Positions 17,877 through 28,090 of a DNA stretch of 64,000 nucleotides are shown in pieces; positions within the stretch are counted from its first letter, which is position 1, and each line of letters starts with the position of its first letter. The translations under genes were made by a program, and so were the position numbers. The stretch is from Flavobacterium lipolyticum (GTDB taxonomy: Bacteria; Bacteroidota; Bacteroidia; Flavobacteriales; Flavobacteriaceae): contig NZ_JAJJMN010000002.1 in NCBI RefSeq assembly GCF_020905335.1, positions 372,001 to 436,000 on the forward strand, in the 5' to 3' direction. The notes beneath the pieces are model-generated. The model was not told the origin of the DNA and searched no databases. It worked only from the letters and a program-made list of their open reading frames with translations.

Positions 17877-17913
17877 AATGTGCAATGATTTTTGATCATT
17901 GCACATTTTTTTT
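17877..17913 (+). terminator. Strong terminator
   Basis: A perfect 13-bp stem (17877-17889 with 17895-17907, loop TTTTG) runs into a T-tract. It lies 90 bases after the stop of the 16239 gene. The remaining 270 bases up to 18187 hold no gene. Confidence 0.85.
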
Positions 17914-18186
17914 GTTTAAAAAAGCGACGAAGGTTCTCCTGGTCATTCAGAATTTGTGACTAACAATAGGGGATTCTGTAATCAAAATTTGCAGTTGTTT
18001 TATATATAAGTCCGTTTATGGCATGAATGCTGTCATTTGTTGAATTTGTTGACTATAGTTTGTTTTATTGGGATAACTTTTGCATAAATATCAGCGGAAT
18101 GTGGAAAGCCGTAAAGAAAATATAAAACAGAGTGTTAGATTTGGCCTCTTAATTTGATTACCCAAAAGACTAAACCGGAATATCTT

Positions 18187-19851
18187 ATGAAAAAACGACA
18201 CCTATTACCCTTTTTAATTTTACCATTCTTTGCCTATTCTCAGGACATTCTCTGGGAGAAATCATACGGCGGACAGCATGCCGATTATTTGTTTGACGCA
18301 CAGCCCACAGCCGACTACGGCTTTATTCTGGCAGGTAGTTCCTTATCTAATAAAACCGGAAATAAAGACGATGACAATCATGGAGATCTGGATTACTGGA
18401 TCTGGAAAATGAGCGAAAAAGGAGATCTGGTCTGGCAGAAAAGCATAGGCGGAAGCGGATTTGATTTGCTTCAGAGTATTAAAAATACAAAAGATGGCGG
18501 CTTCATTCTGGCAGGAACTTCAGATTCGGGGAGAGGTTTTCAAAAGAATGAAAAATGCAAAGGCCTTACTGATTTTTGGGTCATCAAATTAGATGCATCG
18601 GGTACTGAACAATGGCAAAGAACTATTGGCGGTAAAGGAAAAGACGAACTCTTATGTGCTTTTCAAACCAAAGACGGAGGGTATATGTTGGGAGGTTCAT
18701 CCAGTTCGGATTATTCAGGTAATGCACTTGCTGCTACAAACGGAATGTCCAAACCCACCACAAAAGCGTCTCAGTTTAATAAATCAGATAAATGCCGTGG
18801 CAATATGGATTACTGGATTGTTAAACTGGACCAACAGGGCGATGTCGAATGGCAAACGACCTATGGAGGAAGTTATAGCGATGTGCTGAGGAGTATGGAA
18901 CAAACCACAGACAACGGATACATACTGGCAGGCTATTCCAATTCGCCTGTTTCAGGCGATAAAACCGAAAACAACAAAGGAATAGGAGATTACTGGATTC
19001 TTAAAATAAATGATACCGGTGAAATTCAATGGCAAAAGACCTATGGAGCTGAGGGAGATGATCAGCCTTATGTGATTCATCAGACTGCCGATGGCGGTTA
19101 TATTGCGGGCGGAAACTCCAACAGCAAAAATGCCCTGACCACTTTGGGCGGTATCGTAGGAAACGGAACCGACTACTGGATCCTGAAACTCGATAAAGAC
19201 GGAGGTGTGGTATGGAGTAAAACCTACGATTTTGGAAAAACAGACATCTTAACCTCACTGGTAGAAAACAAAGACCAAAGTTACCTTATTGGTGGTTACG
19301 CACAGAGCGAAAGCAGGCGCCCGCGTGAAGGGATCGTAGCCAAAGCACTTAACGCTGTCAGTAAAGAAAAAGAAGGCATCAACGACTATATCGCGATGAA
19401 AATAGACGACAAAGGCGAAGAAATCTGGAACAAAACCGTTGGCAGCGCCGGAGAAGACATCCTCAGGAAATTAATTGAGACCAGAGATGGCGGTTATCTG
19501 ATGGCAGGAACCTCCAATTCGGCAGCCTCAAGAGATAAAAACGGCAGTATGGGAGGTAATGATTTTTGGGTAGTAAAGCTCAAAGACAAAACAAAAGTGG
19601 AAAAGGTAAAATCCAGTACCGAAGTCATTCCGAATCCTGCTTCAAGCTATACCAACATTATCATCGGTTATGATTTTAAAGAAGGCACCGTCACACTGAT
19701 CGATATTGCCGGACGGACCTTACTGGAGTTTGACATCAACAACAGGACCGTACCAGTGAATCTAAGCCAGTACCCTGAGGGAATCTACATCATCAAAGTC
19801 AGAACAGATGTGAAAACAGAATCTGTAAAAGTGATTAAATCTGTTAGATAA
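18187..19851 (+). CDS. T9SS type A sorted seven-repeat surface protein
   Basis: This 554-aa protein is exported by Sec and then T9SS. ATG 18187 gives a good signal peptide (MKKRHLLPFLILPFFAYSQ). Seven repeats of about 60-75 residues follow, each with the pattern W.K.YGG...D, T.DGG.ILAG.S.S, DYWI.KLD..G; seven such units suggest a beta-propeller. The last ~80 residues (EVIPNPASSYTNIIIGYDFK to the lysine-rich end) are the Por-secretion (TIGR04183-type) C-terminal sorting domain that directs outer-membrane crossing and surface attachment. It ends 41 bases before the RHS genes and is probably co-transcribed with them, so it may be a surface partner of that toxin system; this is inference. The 47842 lipoprotein carries similar repeats. 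Confidence 0.87.
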   Translation: MKKRHLLPFLILPFFAYSQDILWEKSYGGQHADYLFDAQPTADYGFILAGSSLSNKTGNKDDDNHGDLDYWIWKMSEKGDLVWQKSIGGSGFDLLQSIKNTKDGGFILAGTSDSGRGFQKNEKCKGLTDFWVIKLDASGTEQWQRTIGGKGKDELLCAFQTKDGGYMLGGSSSSDYSGNALAATNGMSKPTTKASQFNKSDKCRGNMDYWIVKLDQQGDVEWQTTYGGSYSDVLRSMEQTTDNGYILAGYSNSPVSGDKTENNKGIGDYWILKINDTGEIQWQKTYGAEGDDQPYVIHQTADGGYIAGGNSNSKNALTTLGGIVGNGTDYWILKLDKDGGVVWSKTYDFGKTDILTSLVENKDQSYLIGGYAQSESRRPREGIVAKALNAVSKEKEGINDYIAMKIDDKGEEIWNKTVGSAGEDILRKLIETRDGGYLMAGTSNSAASRDKNGSMGGNDFWVVKLKDKTKVEKVKSSTEVIPNPASSYTNIIIGYDFKEGTVTLIDIAGRTLLEFDINNRTVPVNLSQYPEGIYIIKVRTDVKTESVKVIKSVR

Positions 19852-19892
19852 TTCAGGAGCCTTTTAATTATTATATCAAGTTACAAATCCAT

Positions 19893-22800
19893 ATGAAATC
19901 AAATATATATCAATTGCTGTTCCTCGTTTTGTTTTTGAATACTCAAAATGCGAAATCTCAAACGGACGATGGAGCAAAAAAATCTTATATTCCAAATATT
20001 AGTATAGCAACGCCACAAGTGGCTGCTATGAGTAAAGTAAACGAAATACCTGTAGATATTGCCACAGGAAGAATCAATTATACCATTCCGATATTCGAAA
20101 TTAAGGAAGGCGAATTTACCATGCCTATTAACCTATCCTATAATTATTCCGGTCTTTTGGTAGATGAAACTCCCGGATATGCCGGAGTGGGCTGGACTTT
20201 TAACGTAGGTGGAGCTGTTATGCATACGATTAAAGGACTAAATGATGAAGGGCATGAACTCGACAGAAGCATGATGCACAACTATTTTAACAAGCTGCCT
20301 CCGTATCAGGATGAGAATGTACCAGCATCAAAAGCCAGAATTTTAGATCTGTATGAAAAAATAGCAGAAGGGAGAATAGATGGCAGACCCGACAAATATT
20401 CTATTAACATTGGAAATATTAGCTGTAATTTTTATTTAGATAAGAATGATAATCCTATCTTCATGAAAAATGAAAATTACAAACTGGTTAAAAATGGCTC
20501 TTCGGGATTTACATTAACTGACGACAGAGGCATAAATTATATTTTCGGTTTACCTCAAATGAACACAAATACCGGTTCAAGTATTGAGGGATATGGGTAT
20601 AATTCTTCTTTTTTGATAATGGAGATCAACTTTCCGTATACCAGTAACAAAATTACATTCAATTACACAGCTCCAAACACACTGTATGATATTTATGACA
20701 GTTATACTTCCATTAATACAGTTTTAAATGGACATAGTAGTTGGTCTATAAGCAAAAGCAGGACAGAAACAAGTGCATCGGTCACCAAACTTTCTAAAAT
20801 TACAACCGATAATTACACGATCGAATTGCAATATGAGAATAACCCTACTGAACTTGCAGTAGCTGTTGTCACTAAGTTAGAGATAAAAAACAAAGTCGGA
20901 ATCGCAATTAAAACTTATGATTTTAACTATTCACAATGGTCCGGAAGAAGAAAGAATCTATTAGATGTAAAATACAATGGACAAGTTATAAATACCATGG
21001 AATATGATGAAAGTTTGGCTTATCCTAACTTTTCTGAATATGATTTGGTAAAAAAAGATTTATGGGGTTACTACAATTCCAATGGTTCACTTTCTCTGGG
21101 TAGTGGGCCGCATAATCCCTTAGATAATCCCGGAATCAAACCGAATTTCGCAAGTACCAAGATTGGAAGTCTTAAAAAAATCACCTATCAGACAAAGGGC
21201 TATTCATTAATTGAATACGAGCCCAATTCGGTTTTTATGATTGTGACCGATTATAATTTTCCATACCCTAATGACTCCAACTCCTCTAAATCTTTATCGG
21301 CAACAGCAACAAATATTGTAGAACCCGAACCTACTGAATTCGACGTAATTTCAGTTCCTGTAACATTAAATCTTTATAATGTACTGTCTAATGATACAGG
21401 AAAAAACGGTTGGGAAGACAGGATTTCTATAGTTAAACTATTTAAACAAGGAGAAGAATCGAATCCAATTTTTATAAGAAGCCAGACCTGGAGAAAGGAT
21501 GGACGATGGGAACCTACACAAACCTCATTTGTCAATCAAACTACAGTTACAATAAACACGCCTGGCAAGTATTATTTAAGGGCGATATCAAGTGTGGGAT
21601 CTACAGCGCATATAACCACCACCCTTCAGCAATCGGCACAGACCTTTAACCAAACTGTGGGAGGAATGCGGGTAAAAGAAGTAAAAAACTGTGATTTTAA
21701 CGGAGCCTGTACCACGACTGCTTACAACTATTCGCAATCGGGTAAAAGTACCGGTATCATGCTGCAAAAACCACAATTTTACTCAGGATCCTTTTTTACA
21801 GACAGAAGAGGTTGTTTACCTGAAAATGATAATAGAAGTTCCTTTACTTATTACTACAGTTACAACAGTGTTTCTCCGCTGTCTAATTTTAGAGGAAGCC
21901 CCGTATTGTATAAAAAAGTAGAACAAATTGAGAGAAATCCTCTTGAAAACAATGGAAGAACCGTGTTTTTGTACTCAGGAGGAAGTGTTAATTTTCTGCA
22001 TGATGATGGATATAATTTGGGTCAGTTGGACCAAAAAATGATTCAGTCAAAAACCGGAGATACGATCCAAAAACAAAAAAATACCTATTTAAATAATGTA
22101 AAACGCAACAATCGCAGGTTTATCCTGGGTTTAGAATGCAAACCTACCCGCATTACATTTGGTACTTATCCGTCTAATGTAACCAATGCATCCACGGCAT
22201 GTTTACCAATACTACAAAGACCATTAAGTGATTTTGTAACCGAAACATTTACACATGAATCTAAAAATTATTTTTTGGAGAAAGAAGAGAACACAAGCTA
22301 TCTGAATGGTAAAACAGTGATACAAAAGACAGTCAATTCCCATGATCCGGAAACAGGAAATCTTAAAAATCAGGTTACAACAAATTCTGAAGGGGAAAAT
22401 TTAGAGACAAAATATTTTTATGTTACAGATCCTGAAATGACAAATGAGTCTTTTCGAAATGAATTGATTGCGAAGAACATGGTTAGCAAACCGATGAGTA
22501 CACAAAGTTTTAATGGAGAAAAAATAGCAGAACAGAAAACAGCATATAGCAATGAGGCTTCAACCGCTAATTTGCTACTGCCAAAACATGTTTATGCAAA
22601 CAAAGGGGCTCAGAACATAAGTATTCCCGATGATAAAAAAATTACCTACGACCAATACGATCAAAAGGGCAATATTTTACAATATACTGTTGAGGGAGGT
22701 TTACCAGTGGCTATAATTTGGGGGTACAATAAAACACAGCCTATTGCAAAAGTAGAAAACGCCAGTTACGATCAGATTGCCAGTTATGTTTTGAATCTGC

Positions 22801-24338
22801 AGAATCGATCTGATTTAGACGATGATAATTGTTTGACTGAGGATTGTAATGAGCAAATATTGAGAAGTAACCTGCAAACTTTAAGGACTTCTTTCCCTCA
22901 ATTTATGATTACTACTTACACTTACAATCCACTGCTTGGTGTTACAAGTATAACAGATCCCAAAGGTATACCTTCTTATTATGAATATGATACTTTGGGA
23001 AGATTGAAATTTGTAAAGGATCAGGATCTAAATGTAGTTCAAAAATATTGCTACAATTTTAAAGGGCAGCAAACTGATTGCAGTGATAATACTTCAACCA
23101 GCGAGTACCTCTATAAAAGCGCAGCCAGAAGCGGGGTGTTTACCAAAAGGAATTGTGCTGCAGGAGGAACAGGTCAAAGTGTGACCTATAATCAGGCGAG
23201 AGGGGTGGTTACCTCGACCATTTCACAGGCAGATGCGGATGAAAATGGTCTCAGAAAGTTCAATATAGACGGACAGACTTATGCAGACAATAATACGGAT
23301 GTTAAATGTATTTTTAAAAATACGATTCAAAGCCGATTAGTGACACGAAACAATTGTGCTACCGGAGGAATCCCGGATAGTGTTTGGTATACCGTTGCGG
23401 CCGGAATCTATAGGTCTGATGTTTCTCAGGCGGAAGCTGATGCACAGGCCCAGTGGGAAATTGACAACAATTGGGTGACTTTCGCCAATAATGATAATAA
23501 TGCAAAATGTACCTTTAAGAATACGGTTCAAAGTCGATTAGTGGCACGAAATAACTGCGCTGCAGGTGGAATTCCAGATAGTGCTTGGTATACCGTTGCT
23601 GCCGGAATCTATAGTTCAAATAGTTCTCAGGCAGAGGCTGATGCACAGGCCCAGCGGGAAATTGATCGAAATTGGGAGGCATTTGCAAACAATGATAATA
23701 ATGCAAAATGTACATTTTGGAATACGGCTCAAAGCCGATTAGTGACGCGAAACAATTGTGCAGCCGGAGGAATTCCAGATAGCATTTGGTATACCGTTGC
23801 TGCCGGAAAGTATAGTTCGAATAGTTCTCAGGCAGAAGCCAATGCATTGGCCCAACGAGAGATCGATAACAATTGGGAGGCTTATGCAAACAACAATAAT
23901 AATGCAAAATGTACTTTTTGGAATATTGCACAAAGTCGATTGATCACCAGAGATAACTGTGGTGCTAGAGGTACTGGTGACAGTGTTTGGTATACTGTTC
24001 CTGCAGGAACATACGGTTCTTATAATTCCCAGGAGGAAGCTGATAGTCGGGCTGTATATCAAATAAATAGATATGGACAAGCTTATGCAAACGATAATAA
24101 TAATGCAAAATGTACTTATTATAATTATGAGTTAAACCTTCAGTATACTAAAGATAATTGTTCAGGTCCGCTAGAAAGAGGCTCTACGGTTTACTACCAT
24201 ATACCAAATGGAAAACACAAATCTAATGTATCACAAGCCGATGCGGACTATAAGGCACTTATGGATGATGCAGCAAATGGACAAAACTATGCTAATGAAA
24301 ATGGCTATTGTTTAGATCCCGGAGAGGAAGAACAATAA
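19893..24338 (+). CDS. RHS/YD-repeat-related secreted protein with six DUF5977-like repeats
   Basis: This is the 1481-aa first half of a two-gene RHS system. A signal peptide (to about residue 22, NAKSQ) precedes the conserved opening INYTIPIFEIKEGEFTMPIN and GYAGVGWTFNVGGAVMHTIK, found at the start of Bacteroidota RHS-type shells. A long beta-rich shell follows, and a YD-repeat-like segment (YEYDTLGRLKFVKDQDLNVV) lies near residue 1030. From about residue 1072 to the end there are six tandem repeats of about 67 residues with NCAAGG, WYTVAAG.Y.S, SQAEADA.AQ and ANN.NAKC, matching DUF5977. The RHS core gene begins 18 bases downstream. By analogy with split RHS/Tc systems this protein may complete the cocoon around the toxin; that role is inferred. 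Confidence 0.85.
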   Translation: MKSNIYQLLFLVLFLNTQNAKSQTDDGAKKSYIPNISIATPQVAAMSKVNEIPVDIATGRINYTIPIFEIKEGEFTMPINLSYNYSGLLVDETPGYAGVGWTFNVGGAVMHTIKGLNDEGHELDRSMMHNYFNKLPPYQDENVPASKARILDLYEKIAEGRIDGRPDKYSINIGNISCNFYLDKNDNPIFMKNENYKLVKNGSSGFTLTDDRGINYIFGLPQMNTNTGSSIEGYGYNSSFLIMEINFPYTSNKITFNYTAPNTLYDIYDSYTSINTVLNGHSSWSISKSRTETSASVTKLSKITTDNYTIELQYENNPTELAVAVVTKLEIKNKVGIAIKTYDFNYSQWSGRRKNLLDVKYNGQVINTMEYDESLAYPNFSEYDLVKKDLWGYYNSNGSLSLGSGPHNPLDNPGIKPNFASTKIGSLKKITYQTKGYSLIEYEPNSVFMIVTDYNFPYPNDSNSSKSLSATATNIVEPEPTEFDVISVPVTLNLYNVLSNDTGKNGWEDRISIVKLFKQGEESNPIFIRSQTWRKDGRWEPTQTSFVNQTTVTINTPGKYYLRAISSVGSTAHITTTLQQSAQTFNQTVGGMRVKEVKNCDFNGACTTTAYNYSQSGKSTGIMLQKPQFYSGSFFTDRRGCLPENDNRSSFTYYYSYNSVSPLSNFRGSPVLYKKVEQIERNPLENNGRTVFLYSGGSVNFLHDDGYNLGQLDQKMIQSKTGDTIQKQKNTYLNNVKRNNRRFILGLECKPTRITFGTYPSNVTNASTACLPILQRPLSDFVTETFTHESKNYFLEKEENTSYLNGKTVIQKTVNSHDPETGNLKNQVTTNSEGENLETKYFYVTDPEMTNESFRNELIAKNMVSKPMSTQSFNGEKIAEQKTAYSNEASTANLLLPKHVYANKGAQNISIPDDKKITYDQYDQKGNILQYTVEGGLPVAIIWGYNKTQPIAKVENASYDQIASYVLNLQNRSDLDDDNCLTEDCNEQILRSNLQTLRTSFPQFMITTYTYNPLLGVTSITDPKGIPSYYEYDTLGRLKFVKDQDLNVVQKYCYNFKGQQTDCSDNTSTSEYLYKSAARSGVFTKRNCAAGGTGQSVTYNQARGVVTSTISQADADENGLRKFNIDGQTYADNNTDVKCIFKNTIQSRLVTRNNCATGGIPDSVWYTVAAGIYRSDVSQAEADAQAQWEIDNNWVTFANNDNNAKCTFKNTVQSRLVARNNCAAGGIPDSAWYTVAAGIYSSNSSQAEADAQAQREIDRNWEAFANNDNNAKCTFWNTAQSRLVTRNNCAAGGIPDSIWYTVAAGKYSSNSSQAEANALAQREIDNNWEAYANNNNNAKCTFWNIAQSRLITRDNCGARGTGDSVWYTVPAGTYGSYNSQEEADSRAVYQINRYGQAYANDNNNAKCTYYNYELNLQYTKDNCSGPLERGSTVYYHIPNGKHKSNVSQADADYKALMDDAANGQNYANENGYCLDPGEEEQ
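23107..24311 (+). repeat. Six tandem ~201-bp coding repeats (DUF5977)
   Basis: Unit ends fall at 23309, 23510, 23711, 23912, 24113 and 24311, an exact 201-base period for the middle four. Units 2-4 are very similar at the DNA level, whereas units 1, 5 and 6 are diverged, which points to recent internal duplication in the middle. Confidence 0.85.
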
Positions 24339-24355
24339 AAAAAGAACAAATTAGT

Positions 24356-27300
24356 ATGATGAAATATTTAAATAACATTCAAATTAGGATGAAAGAATAT
24401 ATTCTTTTAATAATATTGCTATTTACAGGTTGGGGCATAAAAGCCCAGACCTTCAGCGATGACAACTTCATATACGCACTTACCCCTAAGAAACCGGTGC
24501 GGGCAGCAAACTTAAATTCGCTCACCAAAGACGAGATGAGTCAAAATGTGACCTATTTTGATGGACTGGGGCGTCCGATACAAACCATTGCCATTGGTCA
24601 GGGAGCAGCAGGACAAGATATTATAACCCCTATGGAATATGACGGCTTTGGCCGACAAGCCATAGAATACCTGCCCTATCCGGCTGCCAATGGAAGCAGC
24701 AGTTATCCCAGAATTGACTCCAATACAGCCATAGCTGCCGCAAAAGGCATTTATAGCGCTGCAAAATACGACAATACTGCGAACCCTTTCTCTCAGAAGG
24801 CATTTGAACCATCACCGTTGAATCGCGTTGTTAAACAAGCTGCTCCGGGAGCTTCGTGGGAAATGGGCAAAGGCCATGAAATTAAAATCGATTATCAGGC
24901 TAATACCGCTGCTGATACCGTAAAACTGTATAAAGCCAATACCACTTGGGACGCAGATTTAGGGTTGTACGACATTAGTTTTTCAGATGCAGGAATTTAT
25001 GCCGAAGGGAGGCTTTACAAAACGATTACGTACGACGAGAATACAACTGCAAACCCAAGCGAGTCATCAGGCTCCACAGTAGAATTTAAAAATACCGAAG
25101 GGCAAGTTATTCTCAAAAGAACCTACAATTCAGGCAACCGACACGATACCTACTACGTTTACGATATTTATGGGAACCTGACTTATGTATTGCCGCCAAA
25201 AGTATTGGGGACAGTCAGTGACGAGATTTTAAACGGTTTGTGTTACCAATACAAATACGACTACCGCAATCGTCTGGTCGTGAAAAAACTGCCCGGAAAA
25301 CAATGGGAGTTTATCGTGTACGACAAACTTGATCGTCCCGTAGCCACAGGGCCCGCTTTTTCGCCTTTTAAAGACGAAACTGCCGAAGGCTGGCTCATTA
25401 CCAAATACGATGCTTTTGGCAGACCTGTTTATACGGGTTGGAGCAGTCAGCCTTCCAATGCGGTGACCAGAAAAGCAATGCAGGACACCCAAAATACAAC
25501 CAATGTTATATTTGAAACGAAAAAGACCTCAGGAACCATAGATGCTATTTCGGTATATTACAGTAATGACATTGCTCCGACCAATTTTAAGCTTTTAACG
25601 GTTACTTATTACGATAATTATGCTTTTCCCAACGCAGAAAGCCGGCCTACTACAATTGAAGGACAGACTGTTTTGGACAATTCCAAAGGTTTGGTAACCG
25701 GAAGCTGGGTAAGAGCTCTGACTACTGCCTCAGCGGCATTGGGAGAAACCACTACGACTTTTTACGATACCAGATCCCGTGCGGTAAGAACCCGGACTCA
25801 AAATCACTTGGGAGGTTATACCAATACCAACAGCAGTTTAGATTTTACCGGAAAGTCGCTCTATACCATTACCAAACACAAACGTACTTCCGGAGACACA
25901 GAACTCACCATAAGAGAAGAATTCAACTATTCGCCACAAGATCGTTTATTAACCCATACCCATCAAATCAACGGAGGAACTGTTGAAGTTTTGGCAAACA
26001 ATACTTATGATGACCTGGGACAATTGAGCGTTAAAAATGTGGGGAACAGCGCAGGAACTCCGTTACAGAAAGTACACTACAGTTACAACATCAGAGGCTG
26101 GCTTACCGGAATCAACAATGTCGAAGAACTACAGCAGGACACTGATCCGAAAGATCTGTTTGCTTTTAAAATTAATTATGACAAACAGCCGGGCAACACA
26201 CAGGTTCAGGCCTTGTACAATGGAAATATCTCAGAGACCACCTGGACAACAGATACGGATCTTAGCAAGCGTTCTTATGGGTATCAGTACGACAAGCTGA
26301 ACCGTCTGACCAGTGCCATTTACAGTAAACCCAATGAAGCTATACCGGTTTCAGGAGCGTATAACGAAAGTTTGAGTTACGACAAAAACGGAAATATCAA
26401 ATCTTTGCAGCGTTATGGAGACAGTGATGCACCTTCTATAGTTTTTCAAACCGATGATTTAACTTACGGTTATTTAGATCAAAACTCGAACCAGCTCACT
26501 AAAGTAACCGACGGCCCCGCCGGAAATGACAACAAAGGTTTTAAAGACGGCAATAAAACGGGGGATGATTTCACGTATGATGTCAATGGGAATATGATTG
26601 CAGACAAAAACAAAAACATCACCGAAATACAATACAATCATCTGAATTTACCTAAGAAAATTACATTTGGAACAAATGGCACGATTGAGTATATTTACAA
26701 CGCAGCGGGGCAAAAACTGAAGAAAATTGTAAAAGAGGCCAGCGGTACAACTCATACTGATTATCTGGGAGGATTTCAGTACAGGTATAGCGAAGATCAA
26801 AGTATTCCGGTTGATCCGGGCGGTGGAGATCCAGAACCTCCTGCACCGGATGATCCGGGAAATCCGAAAGACCCAATCGATGGGTTCGACCCGGTTCCTA
26901 AAGATCCACCGGCAGAAGCGAATCGTTTTAGTGCCTTTGCAGCGCAGTCGGCAAGTCAGGCTGCTCCGTCGCGACCAACGTTGGAGTTTTTCCCTACGGC
27001 AGAGGGGTATTATGATTACATAGGTAAAAAATATGTGTACCAATACAAAGATCATTTGGGTAACATACGATTGAGTTATGCTAAAAATCCCGCAACCCAA
27101 GTTCTTACCATTATTGATGAGAATAATTATTATCCTTTTGGATTGAAACACAAGGGGTATAATGATTATGTACCTACAAGTCATAAGTTCAAGTATAATT
27201 CGAAAGAATTCCAAGACGAGCTGGGGCTTGAGGTTTACGACATGGAGGCTAGAAATTACATGCCTGATATTGGGCGCTGGGGTAATATTGATGCACTAGC

Positions 27301-28078
27301 GGAAAGTTTTTTTGAATTTTCACCATATAGTTTTTCAAATAATAATCCGATATATTTTTCTGACCCAACTGGACTCTCACCTGAAGCATCAACTTTTCTA
27401 TCTGCAACATTCATCAATGGAGCTGGAAAAGTGGTTGAGCATAGAAATGACGGCGATGATAATGTTTATTTAGTTGATGACGATTGGGAAAAAGGAGGCT
27501 CGAAAAAGGGATTACCAGTAGTAGGAAAAGAAAAGCCAGGGATGGTTTATACTCCTGGACTGACTTATCAATTTGATGAAAATCTAGAATTAACAACTCC
27601 AGATTTTGGTAGCTTCCGTAAAGCAAATGGTTCTGCGACGCCTGTAGGTGGTGCGTTCGACATTTTTGGATTTTGGGATGCATTCTATACAGAGTTATTC
27701 TCAGAAATAGGTGGTGATTCGCCAACAACTGCTTTAGCTTTTGCTGTGGTTACAAAGGGAAAAGCAAAACCGTCTACCTCTATAAGAGCATTAACTGGTT
27801 TGCTAAAAGCTGGAAAGTTGCATAAACATCATGTGCTTTCTCAACAGTTTAGAAAATGGTTTGCTAGTAGAGGAATTAAAAATATTGATGATTACACTAT
27901 TCAAATCAGTGCAAAAAATCATCTAAAATCTTTGCATGGACAGGGAAAATGGAATCAGCAGTGGGCTGATTTTATCAAAGCGAATCCAAGTGCTTCACCT
28001 TCTCAAATATTTTATCAGGCTGAATCAATGCTCGCAAAACATGGATTAGAACATTCTCGTTATGTTCCTTATAAATAA
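24356..28078 (+). CDS. RHS repeat core protein with C-terminal nuclease-like toxin domain
   Basis: This is a 1240-aa RHS polymorphic toxin. The start is ATG 24356 (a second ATG follows at 24359); the ATG at 24389 gives the neatest signal peptide (MKEYILLIILLFTGWGIKAQ), so either is possible. The N-terminal part (NVTYFDGLGRPIQTIAIGQG) is DUF6443-like. YD repeats fill the middle (YDKLNRLTSAIY, YDVNGNMIADKNKN, YIYNAAGQKLKKIV). A Pro-rich linker (DPGGGDPEPPAPDDPGNP) precedes the RHS-associated core YQYKDHLGNIRLSYAK, which ends at SDPTGL near residue 1007. The variable tip carries LHKHHVLSQQFRKWF (His1156, 1158, 1159) and NHLKSLHGQGKWNQQW, resembling the DUF2380/HNH-type nuclease toxins. A nuclease activity is inferred from this pattern. 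The likely immunity gene follows 12 bases later. Confidence 0.9.
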   Translation: MMKYLNNIQIRMKEYILLIILLFTGWGIKAQTFSDDNFIYALTPKKPVRAANLNSLTKDEMSQNVTYFDGLGRPIQTIAIGQGAAGQDIITPMEYDGFGRQAIEYLPYPAANGSSSYPRIDSNTAIAAAKGIYSAAKYDNTANPFSQKAFEPSPLNRVVKQAAPGASWEMGKGHEIKIDYQANTAADTVKLYKANTTWDADLGLYDISFSDAGIYAEGRLYKTITYDENTTANPSESSGSTVEFKNTEGQVILKRTYNSGNRHDTYYVYDIYGNLTYVLPPKVLGTVSDEILNGLCYQYKYDYRNRLVVKKLPGKQWEFIVYDKLDRPVATGPAFSPFKDETAEGWLITKYDAFGRPVYTGWSSQPSNAVTRKAMQDTQNTTNVIFETKKTSGTIDAISVYYSNDIAPTNFKLLTVTYYDNYAFPNAESRPTTIEGQTVLDNSKGLVTGSWVRALTTASAALGETTTTFYDTRSRAVRTRTQNHLGGYTNTNSSLDFTGKSLYTITKHKRTSGDTELTIREEFNYSPQDRLLTHTHQINGGTVEVLANNTYDDLGQLSVKNVGNSAGTPLQKVHYSYNIRGWLTGINNVEELQQDTDPKDLFAFKINYDKQPGNTQVQALYNGNISETTWTTDTDLSKRSYGYQYDKLNRLTSAIYSKPNEAIPVSGAYNESLSYDKNGNIKSLQRYGDSDAPSIVFQTDDLTYGYLDQNSNQLTKVTDGPAGNDNKGFKDGNKTGDDFTYDVNGNMIADKNKNITEIQYNHLNLPKKITFGTNGTIEYIYNAAGQKLKKIVKEASGTTHTDYLGGFQYRYSEDQSIPVDPGGGDPEPPAPDDPGNPKDPIDGFDPVPKDPPAEANRFSAFAAQSASQAAPSRPTLEFFPTAEGYYDYIGKKYVYQYKDHLGNIRLSYAKNPATQVLTIIDENNYYPFGLKHKGYNDYVPTSHKFKYNSKEFQDELGLEVYDMEARNYMPDIGRWGNIDALAESFFEFSPYSFSNNNPIYFSDPTGLSPEASTFLSATFINGAGKVVEHRNDGDDNVYLVDDDWEKGGSKKGLPVVGKEKPGMVYTPGLTYQFDENLELTTPDFGSFRKANGSATPVGGAFDIFGFWDAFYTELFSEIGGDSPTTALAFAVVTKGKAKPSTSIRALTGLLKAGKLHKHHVLSQQFRKWFASRGIKNIDDYTIQISAKNHLKSLHGQGKWNQQWADFIKANPSASPSQIFYQAESMLAKHGLEHSRYVPYK
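26684..27230 (+). repeat. RHS core direct repeat, resident copy
   Basis: This segment recurs at 28691-29237 with a constant offset of 2007 bases. The stretch 26798-27181 is identical to 28805-29188 (384 bases compared line by line). Identity breaks down at the start of the variable tip, inside the codons around NSKEFQDELGL. Confidence 0.9.
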
Positions 28079-28090
28079 AAATATTAAAAA

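Noticed and set aside
23515..23931. Minus-strand ORF over the DUF5977 repeats
   Set aside because: It is a shadow of the tandem coding repeats.
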